From: Sipunculus nudus
Lineage: Eukaryota > Annelida > Sipuncula > Golfingiida > Sipunculidae
NCBI GenBank assembly: GCA_026874595.1
Contig: CM049311.1
Location: forward strand, 40,179,676-40,243,675
Length of the DNA stretch: 64,000 nucleotides
Reading direction: 5' to 3'
The notes under the pieces are model-generated. The model searched no databases, was not told where the DNA came from, and was given only the letters and a program-made list of their open reading frames with translations. The position numbers and the translations under genes are program-made. Position 1 is the stretch's first letter. Each line of letters begins with the position of its first letter. Shown piece after piece: positions 42,801-54,800 of this stretch.

Positions 42801-45800
42801 TTACAGATCATGGACAATAAAAAATCTAACGGCGGAATTATTTAGGGTTAATACTTAAACAATCTGGGAGAAAACAAGAGCAGGTGATTAGGGTTATCTG
42901 GCCACAGTATGAGAAATTAAGCATGACCATAGCATTTAGGTGAAGGACCGGGAATGCATGAATATAGTCACAGTCATCATATGAACATTGATTGATTTCA
43001 CTCACCAGATGCTTCAGAATACCACAGCCAAAACAAGGACATTGTTTGTTAAATTTTCACTTGTTTTGTTAACAAAAGCCAACAATAAATCCCCCCCCCC
43101 TGATTATATACATATCAATCACTTAATTTTATTGTTTTCATTGGTCATCAAGTTATCCGGGCTGTAACACCGTAAAATATGATATCTCTAGGTTAGTGCC
43201 CCTTGGTCAGCGTACAGCCTTGGTTACTGTTAGTGAATGGTCAAGCATAAATAAAAATATTTTTATGCTCCCGCCACAAAGTGGCCAGGGCATATAGTTT
43301 TACCCATGTCCGTCATTCCGTCCTTCCTTCCTTCTGTCATTCCGAAATCAAACAGTTGTACAGACTTTTTTTCGCAATGCCTGCAGATATTGGCCTGATT
43401 TTTGGTGTGTGGGCAGATTATTACAAGTTTCAGACTGTGTTTACTTTTTGTCTTGGTTGATCTACTTTTGACCGTATGACGGCTCCTGAACATAGGAAAA
43501 TTTCATGAAAAAATAGAAATATTCCAGACAAATGCACATGTACAGACTTTCTTTTGCAATGCCTACAGATATTGGCGTAATTTTTGGTGTATGGCAGCAA
43601 AATGACCACTTACAGATCAAGTTTGCATTTGTCCTGGTTTACCTACTTTTGACCGTATGACAGCTCCTGAACATAGAAAAGTTTACAAACTTTAACAAAT
43701 ATTTCTGATTTGCTCCAGGCGGGGACATTCGTGTCATTCGGGCACATCTAGTTCATGAACTTTTCATTTATTTTGAGACTGCCAGATTATATTGATACTA
43801 TCAGATTTGCAACTGTGCTTTCATCTAGTGTCCTGAAACCTTGTGTGTTATTAGGGCCCTGCTTGAATAAACAGATGCCCTTTAGCAATTGCCCTGTCTG
43901 TCCACCTGATTGTTTTTCTGTAGGTCAATAAAATTTGTTTCCTGATGATAACTCCAGTTTGGATTGACATACAGATTTAAAACTTGAATTATATATTGCT
44001 CACCTCTAAAGCAAAACTATTGTTGTAGTGGTCAAAGGTCAAGGTCACAGGACCCACTTATTTAGAAAGATTGTGGATGCATTTTAAGTAAACTTGTCCC
44101 AGACCTTCCATCTAGAACATATAGGTGACCTGCAAAGAGCAATGAACCTGAATGATGTTTGGGTAAATGGTCAAGGTCACAGGGGTCATCCATTCACAAA
44201 TTAGTTAACAGATGATAACTCCAGTTAAGGTAGACAGATTCGCTTCAAACTTGATCACAGGACCCACATTTCCAAAAAGCTCAATAACATATCCTTACAG
44301 ATGAATCCAGCTGATTATAAAAATATTCTCATAATCAATTTCAGCTGAGTGCCATAAGCCTCAGGTCCCTTGTTTAAAAAGCTTGTGGACACATTTTAAG
44401 CAGACATTTTTATTCCAAACAATCAACCTTTCACATATGGCTTTTTTATCCTCCCACATGCCACTTGATGTTGCCTCTGTATGTTGGTTCATTAATCATA
44501 TGTTACCAATGTATTGTTACTTAAATTATTTTTTATTTCAGTTGGAGATGCAGAAATGTAGCCGTGAGCCGATGAAGCATGCTTGTGAGGCATACCTGAG
44601 TGCTCGCAAGGAGCTAAGTATCCTGTTGACACTGGATGACCCAAACATTGTTGGCTTGGTTGGTCTAAGTCTGCAGCCTCTGTGCCTGCTGCTTCAACTG
44701 GCTCCAGAAGGAGCTCTGAATGAGAAACTTAAAGAGTACCGCAGGGCAGGAGCTAGACTGTCCTTCGTCACACTCAGAGATATTATTATACAGGTTGGGC
44801 ATGATTGTCACTTACATTGTTTAACAGACCCTTATTTGCTGTGGCCAGAAGGGTATGCATTCATCCCCATCTGTGTGTGTGTGTTTGTGTGTGTGTTTGT
44901 TCACAAAATAACTGGTGCAATCATTTATGGGAACTCATTAAATTTTCAGGGCATATCCCACAATTCAGACACCCCACATGGCGGTGGCTTTCAGTCCTTA
45001 GAATGCATATTTCTGGCTTCTTATTTAATACTTCATAGTATTTTTTCTTGTTAGACCATCCAGGTACAGCCATCATAACATTCATTGTTATCTCATCTGA
45101 TTAATTAATCATTGGAAATTCCTCATTTTTTATCAGTTAGCCAGATAATGTTTCTCAGCCAAATCAGTGGACTGTGCAGTCTTTCACATCAAAATTCAGA
45201 AATTACAAAATACAAAGCCTGGAAAGTCTAGTGATCTTCTTTTTGTCGGCTGACTCATTTAAATGTCCTACTAAAAACTTTAAGGCAGAACCTTACCTTC
45301 CAATATATATCATTTATTATGAGTGCTATTTTCCATGACAATCATGGCTCTTTGATCTGTCTAACTTTGGACTGTCTCTCATGTTATATTTCCCTCGTAC
45401 CCATTGATTACAGATTTGAATGACCTTCAGGTTCTGAAGAATGTCACAGTAATGTCACAAACTTATGCTAGATTTATTTATAGCTGTTCCACGTTGCAGG
45501 TTGCCAGAGCCCTCAAGTACCTTCATGATCAGATGATCATCTACAGGGACCTCAAGTCTGAGAATGTGCTGGTGTGGTCGCTGTGTAAGCCGCATGAGCC
45601 AGACACCTCCTGCCCGGTCGATGTCAGGTTAGCAGACTATGGAGTCAGCAGGAGTGTGCTGCCCTCTGGAACCAAAGGTTTTGCTGGAACGCCTCCTTTC
45701 ATTGCTCCAGAAATCATACAGCACAGTGGTGAAGAGAACTACACTGTGAAGGTTAGGCTCATTCCTATACATGCACTGTCATAAAAAAACCTGAAAGTGT

Positions 45801-48800
45801 GATGTATTTTTTTTTCACAAATACTCTACATAAACATACAAAAGTCAATACACACACTTTCAATATGACATATTATATAAACACACACATATAAAAAATC
45901 TGCATATACCGTAAATCCTGTTTTTATCACCGCGGCCTTAAAAACAAACTCAAAATCGAAAATCTCGACTTTTTTTCTGAACTCGGGATGCGGCCATAAA
46001 TAGATGGTTTATCAGAAATGAACTGTGAGAAGAACTCTCTCCCGGACATGGCGCTCCTTTGGGCGATAATAGGAGATCAAGCACACCACAGAGGAAATAC
46101 TCTTAGTAGTCACGGATTTATTGTATAAAATTGTATAGTCTAAATGTTCATATAAAATATAACAATTATATGCAATCAATTAAACAATAACAATAAACAT
46201 TGAACAATAACAACACTTATTACAAGATTAAAATGAATGAGATTATTCATGGTGAGGACTAGTGGTGACGTCTGTTGGAAAAAATCGGTATTACCGGTCA
46301 TACCTTTGACGGAGCTGAATTGCCCTGGAATCTATGTTGTTCATAAAAATAATTCAGAAAATCAAAATATGTAATTTAGAACACTATGAAATCTTTATAA
46401 AAGTTCAAATTTAGCAGGTACTTGCTGACATTTTTTATAATGTCTGATACATGTACCTCAATATTGAATAGCCCATCTTCTCGCCCCCATGTCATGTTTC
46501 TGGAAAACCTTCATCCTTGAATGCGTATAGCCCGGTCATTTACTTCTGCTTAATCTTTGCTTTTTTATACAATCACGAATATATTGTATGAATGGAAATA
46601 GTGTTAGAGAGGAAACCCGCTTGTAGATATAAATGGTAGAACAAGTCACTACAGCCGATGGAATTTGGTGAATATACAGATTTTACATGCGGTGCCGTAT
46701 TCTTGTTTGCTACTGATTTTTCAATATATTTTGTATAGAAACATTCAGCTGATCCATTTAAAGTCACTGTATATTTTAATTCTAAAAGTAATATTTTTTT
46801 TTAATCTATGATGAAAATTCCATTTTTTGAATTACTCGGAAGATTTGAATCATTTTCATACTGGTAACTTCGGTATTATCATCATCACATCGTTCGTTGA
46901 CATCTCTCCATGTCACAATTTGCTGATGCATTTGAAAACATCGCTGGTCAACTCAACTAAATATTAAAATAACTGAAGTTACCTTGTCGAGATACGCACG
47001 TATAGCAAACATGACGCGTGAAAACAAGTGATTTTGAAGTGAAATTAACTGGCCCGTCGAGGTAAGCAAGTTTTTTTCCTCAAGAAAGTGTCCGTGTACG
47101 CGTGTGGGGAGCCATCTTGTCAAGGTAGCGTTCGCGCAAGGCACACTGGGACGAAATAGGTGGCTGTTCTGTTTACCACCCACCGCGTACAGCCGTTCAA
47201 AATATTCTTAGCAGAACACCAGGGCGTTTCAGCTCATGGCGGCACTCAAACTTGATTTTAAAACGATCGTCAGCCATTATGCGACTCTTTACGATGTCAG
47301 CTTTATATTCATTTTACTTTTTTAAACAAATAATCGTTGCTAAATAACGCTGCAAATGAGTTTAAAGTAGGCATTTACTTCAATGTTGCTTGACCATGCC
47401 CAACGGGCCGCTGTGTTACAGTTGGGGTGTTTTAAACGTATTATTTGGTGACAATTACCAAGATTTTTTATAACAAGTTATATATCGCTCGAAAGATATA
47501 CATGTCAAAGTTCTACATATAAGTTTTTATATGTATACCACGAGCCGTGATTAAGTTCCCGCAGGTTGAAAATCTGACAGTCTCAGCAGTCTTAGCCATC
47601 ATGTCGCCCCCTGAACGCTACTGTGTGATGGTGCATAATAGTGGATTGTATTCAGGCTTTTTGCTTCAATAAATGTACATATAAACCTCAATTCAGTGTT
47701 CATACTATGGTCTTTTACATGCAAAGAAGCGTGTTGATGCATACAAGAATCGTTTTGCGTAACCACCATTCAAACGAAACGATCCTTCGGGGAATCTTTC
47801 TTTTTCTGATAAATGCCTGCCAATCCATGTGCAAAAGTCGTTAGGGACAAAATATCTATATTGTCCCTATCTCGAGCGTTAAATATGTTTAATATACGTA
47901 ATCTGCCAACATATTTAACCTCTGTAATTAATAATTTTTAGCTCAGCTGACTATAAGTCATCTGAGCTATAGTCATGGTCCATTGTCCATCGTCCGTCCG
48001 TCTGTCCGTCCATCCGTCTGTCCGTCCGTCCGTCTGTCTGTCTGGATGTCCGTCCGTAAGACTGGCACGTTTCGACACCGTTGGACCTACGAATCTGAAT
48101 TTCGGCATACAGTTAGATGTCCCCATAATCTCCTACCATGCCAAAAATTGGGTCAATAGGACTTCGTTCCTTTGAGATATTAAGGAAAAACCTCAATTTT
48201 TTATTAGAAATCTATTTTCACACTTCAGGACTGCCAAATATCAAAACCACTCATCTGGTTTTCTTCATATTTACCATAAATATTCCTCTATATAGTTCCT
48301 ATGTACATGCCAGATATTAAGTAAGTATTGTATAATTTAGAAAAGTTATTGGCCCAAACATAATGCACTTTGTAAAAAATTCAGGAAGATATTTTGTCAC
48401 TTAAGACCCAAAGTGTTAAAGGTAGGGACTTTTTTCCTGTAATACAACTTTAATTAATCAAAATTTAATTGTATACCAAAAATTAGATCAAAATCTGTTA
48501 AATTTTTTTAAATATTGGCAAAAATATAAAATTGGTACCTTAAATTTTGCCCAACTTTGGCCATGGCACGTTTTATTCCTGTAAGTACTGTGGATTTAAT
48601 TTTCACACCATGTATACATAAGGATTTAATCTGTTAAAATCTGAAATTTGAAAATAAAAGCTGCAAATTTAGGGTAGTTTTTGAATTTTTTTGGAGGCTC
48701 TTGTTGTATTCCCTTACATTGTCAAGCAGTCGACTTTGATGACTGTAGGTCATTCAGTGCACATCTCTATGCTCCCCAGGCTGTTGACAATTTTAGATGT

Positions 48801-51800
48801 CCCCAAAATCTCCTACCATACCGAAAATTGGGTCATTAGGACTTTGTTCCTTCGAGATATTAAGGAAAAAAACTCCGTTTTCCATAAAAAAAGACCTTTT
48901 TTCAGGAATATAACTTTATTTAATCAAAATTCAATTGTTTACCCAAAATTAGATCTGAATTTTGCAAATTTTTCAAGTTATTAGCATAAATAAAAAACAA
49001 TACCTTAAATTTTGTCCAACTTTGGCACTGTTGATTTAATTCCCAGCATATATGCATAAGGATTTAATCTTTTAAAATCTGAACTTTCAAAAGAAATTGA
49101 TTGGAATGAATAGCTTTTATTCATGTTTTCACACACCATGTCAAGTGTTGTTTACATCTAGCCCACCTAGTAGTACAGCCTTCACTTGCATTATGTAACC
49201 CACCCCAGGCAGCTTACCTTGGCCCAGCTTGGCCACTACTAGCAGGCTTCCCCTTGCCCTGCACTCATCCCCCCCCCCCCAGCTGGTGCATAAACTAGAT
49301 GAATGTTATAATTTTTCTGTATTTTATTTTATTCTTGGACATGCTACATTTTAGATTTTGTATTGAACCACCAGGGTTACAATGATTAAAGTGTACATTT
49401 AATTGTGTCCACAAAGTGGTGTATTGCTGTGAAAGTCTGGATGTTCATGAGATAAGTAATTCCTTACTTCAGAAGAGTACAATGATATTGTTTGTCCCTC
49501 ATTCAACCAACAGTGTGTATACTTTATTTGAAAAGATGTTTTATTTTGTCAAATTTACTTTTATTTTATTTTGGTGAATAAAATTAAGCATGTCCTGAAA
49601 ACTCCAATATGCAAAACTTTTTAATAGTGATTCAAGGAATATTCTTGTAGATGCCATTGTCTGGCATTATTTTCTTTTAAAATCAGTTAAAACATTTATG
49701 ATTTAAAAATAATAAAATATATGTGTATGCATAATATGACCCAATGTTTTTTACTCTGTATATATAATGATTGCAACTTTTGCAACAATTCTAATATTTT
49801 AACTTATATTTTCAGGTTTTTTAATTAAAAATTTATAAACCTGTAAATAAAAAAATGATACAGATAAAAACTTCTTAATGGAAAAAGTGGATCTGCTTAC
49901 AAAAATAGGATTATATATAAACTTAAATGCATTATTCTTTTGAAAGTGAAATAAGGGTATTAGTCCATTCTGTCCACTTGCCTGTCCATCTGTAAATTTT
50001 CGTATGCAACACAGTATCTCAAAACTTTTACTGTTTTTCTTCATGACAGTCTTGTCAGAGTATTAGTTTGCAATCATATATTTAGAACTTTACTATAACC
50101 AAGTAGGAGGGCCCCTTTCCTCTTAGCTTTTCATATTCTTATATAAATGAAAAACATTACAATAGAATATTTCTACATCCACCTTCGTGCTGCCCTCACT
50201 TTTCCCTTCTCCGAACCCCATCCCAAAGTCAGCCTCAGTAAGCAAGAACAAGATGAATCAGATATATTCATACTTTAATATTTTGTATAACTATTCGTCC
50301 ATAGGTACCTATGTACATGCCAGAAATTATGTCAATATTGTGTAATATGTAGACCTAGTGGGCATCACAATAATGTACCTTGTCAAGACTAAAGAGATAT
50401 TGTGTCATACAGTCACATATTCATAAATCACTTCATCAGCATAGTTAATCATAACATCATATCTGTCAAATTGAACGCTTGCAGACTACCATACACTTTA
50501 GATCCTTCAACAAATAGCCTTATCATCTACTACTGCTTATTACTGCTGTCATTGCATTCATATTTGCTCAAATATATCACAATTTTCAACCCCTCCTAAA
50601 TAAATAAAAAATAAACCACTTTATTTGACTCTATTAATCCATAAGTCAGGTAATTTCCTTTATCATTTACTCACATATTACATTACATTCCTTTATAATA
50701 GCCCAACATGTACATGATATTCATAAGCTTTATTGACTCGATATAGTATCACAGTGGAGAAACATTTATAGTCCAATCACGATCAGCTGAGCGCCGTGAC
50801 CCATGGGTCCCTTGTTTATTCTAGTCTTCATTAAAGCAGCTATGTCGTGATTTATTTTGCTACGTGCAACTAATTATCGTACCCATCAGGCCAGAGACGG
50901 AGTCGGGGTGCGGCCTTTAAGGGGGGTTTAGGGTATTTGGACCTCAGTGGGAGCTCCTTTAAGAGACGTTGCAAACTCAGGGTGCGGCTATAAATAGACG
51001 TGCGGCCATAAAAACAAGATTTACGGTATATCCAGTATATGTCCATCCCAGTTCTGTAATGTTGCACAAAAATATTCTGAGGTAGCCTTTGTTCAGGTTT
51101 ACTTGATTGATTTTGGCACTAATTAATGGACCTTTAATAATGAAAGGACTGTAAGATATTTCAGTAAACAAAGCAAGTAGATTTATTACAGACTTAGCTC
51201 TTTGTGTATAGTGTGACTTGGTGTGGTTACAGGTGGACTGTGTCTCCTTTGGGATACCATGTCATGATTAATGATAGACTGAGTGTGGTGTGGTTACAGG
51301 TGGACTGTGTCTCCTTTGGGATACCATGTCATGTTTAATGATAGACTGAGTGTGGTGTGATTACAGGTGGACTGTCTCCCCTTTGGGATACCATGTCATG
51401 ATTAATGATAGACTGAGTGTGATGTGGTTACAGGTGGACTGTGTCTCCTTTGGGATACTATGTCATGTTTAATGATAGACTGAGTGTGATGTGGTTACAG
51501 GTGGACTGTGTCTCCTTTGGGATACCATGCCATGTTTAATGATAGACTGAGTGTGGTGTGGTTACAGGTGGACTGTGTCTCCTTTGGGATACCATGTCAT
51601 GATTAATGATAGACTGAGTGTGATGTGGTTACAGGTGAACTGTGTCTCCTTTGGGATACCATGTCATGATTAATGATAGACTGAGTGTGATGTGGTTACA
51701 GGTGGACTGTGTCTCCTTTGGGATACCATGTCATGTTTAATGATAGACTGAGTGTGATGTGTTTACAGGTGGACTGTGTCTCCTTTGGGATACCATGTCA

Positions 51801-54800
51801 TGATTAATGATAGACTGAGTGTGATGTGGTTATAGGTGGACTGTGTCTCCTTTGGGATACCATGTCATGTTTAATGATAGACTGAGTGTGATGTGGTTAC
51901 AGGTGGACTGTGTCTCCTTTGGAATACCATGTCATGATTAATGATAGACTGAGTGTGATGTGGTTACAGGTGGACTGTGTCTCCTTTGGGATACCATGTC
52001 ATGATTAATGATAGACTGAGTGTGATGTGGTTACAGGTGGACTGTGTCTCCTTTGGGATACCATGTCATGTTTAATGATAGACTGAGTGTGATGTGGTTA
52101 CAGGTGGACTGTGTCTCCTTTGGGATACCATGTCATGATTAATGATAGACTGAGTGTGATGTGGTTACAGGTGGACTGTGTCTCCTTTGGGATACCATGT
52201 CATGATTAATGATAGACTGAGTGTGATGTGGTTACAGGTGGACTGTGTCTCCTTTGGGATACCATGTCATGATTAATGATAGACTGAGTGTGATGTGGTT
52301 ACAGGTGGACTGTGTCTCCTTTGGGATACCATGTCATGATTAATGATAGACTGAGTGTGATGTGGTTACAGGTGGACTGTGTCTCCTTTGGGATACCATG
52401 TCATGTTTAATGATAGACTGAGTGTGATGTGGTTACAGGTAGCCTGTGTCTCCTTTGGAATACCATGTCATGTTTAATGATAGACTGCGTGTGGTGTGAT
52501 TACAGGTGGACTGTCTCCCCTTTGGGATACCATGTCATGATTAATGATAGACTGAGTGTGATGTGGTTACAGGTGGACTGTGTCTCCTTTGGGATACCAT
52601 GTCATGTTTAATGATAGACTGAGTGTGATGTGCTTACAGGTGGACTGTGTCTCCTTTGGGATACCATGTCATGTTTAATGATAGACTGAGTGTGATGTGG
52701 TTACAGGTGGACTGTGTCTCCTTTGGGATACCATGTCATGTTTAATGATAGACTGAGTGTGATGTGGTTACAGGTGGACTGCTTCTCCTTTGGGATGTTT
52801 ATGTATGAGCTGCTGATGCTGAAGCTGCCGTTTGAAGGCCAGGACTCAGCAGTCCTGGGTAACATCAAGGGTTACATATTGTCTGGTGGCAGACCAGCCA
52901 TGTCTGACAGGGTTAGTACCTGTTTTAACTATCTGTACTGTTGAATGAAACACACTCACATAAATATATCAGGGTTTTTCTGTTCCTTCAAATAGATAGG
53001 CAGACCACCTAGGGTCTGCCTAACAGATTCCTGCCTCGCTATTGGCTCTTCAAATCAGCACGCAGTGAAAACGCTTGAAAACGTTTTTTTTAATTTATAT
53101 AAAGCTGATCATAATATAATCACAATGATGCCTGACTCATCTACCAGCAATACTTGTCATGAAACTAACTTGGTCTGAGTATGACCTTTGAGCATAATGT
53201 TATCAATGATATAGTATCTGAAAGCACTGAAATAAATATTAAATATTGCTCTGCTCTGACACAGCAAGTGCTCATCGAAAGAACCTAAATGCTACAGGAA
53301 TGTGTTGGTTTGGTTTTCACCATGTGTTTAGCCATCTGTCATTCATTATGAAAGAATCTTTCTGCTTCATAAATATTTATAATGAAAGTTTATTTATTCT
53401 TGGAAAAAGGCTTACTGCTGTCTACAAAACCATCAACTGGTACCGCATCTCACTCAAATTTAGATATAACAGTTATTATGTGTCATTTGGCATGTAAATT
53501 TCTATTGATCAGTTTTAAAAGCACATTGATTTTTTTTTGCAACTCGGTAAATTTGCTTTACACGAGTGTTGCAAGAGGACTAATTTTTTATTTCATAACA
53601 CTTGACCCATCCTTCCAGGGTACGTAGATTTCTACTGCCTGGTGATTTTAAAAAACTGATTCTGATCATTCTTTTTACTGATATATTTGATAATAGATGC
53701 TTTTAAATCTTACTAGTTTCTATTTTACTAGGAGTATAATATGGCTCCATGACCCATAAGCCAAATATTCTCAATTGCTCATTGTATTGAAATATTTATT
53801 GCCCCTATCTTTTTGAGCATGATTTGTTGACTATGCAAATCAATGCACATTAAATTTCTTGAAACGTTACACAGGACTTGATCTACCCAACCCCAATGAT
53901 TGACCTGATGACAGACTGCTGGTCACAGGATCCAAACGACAGGCCATCTGCAGTGGAGATAGAGAACACAGCCTGCAGTCCACAGTTCTGTCATCTGAGA
54001 GACGTTATACCACTGGATGAAATGACAGTGGTCAAATGTGCCATCTCCTTCCCAGCAGCAGTACCACCATCAACAGCAGAGGATGAAGGTACAATGTTCA
54101 TGTCCTGTGTGTTGTTGATGGAGCACACCCATGTCAAGTTCTGTCACGTGCTACATGTTTATGTTGATTGAATGCACAGGCATTGAGGTCCATAATGCTG
54201 CAGGTTTTAGTTAGTCTGAATTGAATTATAACTACATTGTGTATATGACTGTGTGTATCTGTTTTTGTAATGCTCTCATTGTATGTTTGACATCACAGAG
54301 GATGAGCTGGAGGAGGACCAGGATGCTGGAGTAGTGAAGACCTGGCTGGCCGGCTCTGATGGCAGTCAGTCATTTATACTTATCACCACCCTCCAGCAGC
54401 AGATCAACTATGAAGCTCGGGTAACTTTATACACAAGCTCTCATACCAACTATGAAGCTCGGGTAACTTTATACACAAGCTCTCATACCAACTAATGAAG
54501 CTCGGGTAACTTTATACACAAGCTCTCATACCAACTATGAAGCTAGGGTAACTTTATACACAAGCCCTCATACCAACTATGAAGCTCGGGTAACTTTATT
54601 CAAAAGCTCTCATACCAGCTATGAAGCCCGGCTAACTTTATACACAAGCTCTCATACCAACTATGAAGCTCGGCTAACTTTATTAACAAGCTCTCATACC
54701 AACTATGAAGCTCAGGTAACTTTATACACAAGCTCTCATACCAACTGTGAAGCTCGGATAACTTTATTAACAAGCTCTCATACCAACTGTGATGCTCGGA

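Noticed and set aside
47938-48175. Open frames on both strands over the CCGTCCGTC tract
   Set aside because: Microsatellite translation (RQTDGRT-type on the minus strand), seen at each element copy.
52429-52767. Open frames starting in the 67-bp array and resembling the start of kinase exon 5
   Set aside because: They consist of decoy copies (VDCVSFGIPC...) that lack the rest of the exon; only the last copy continues into kinase sequence.
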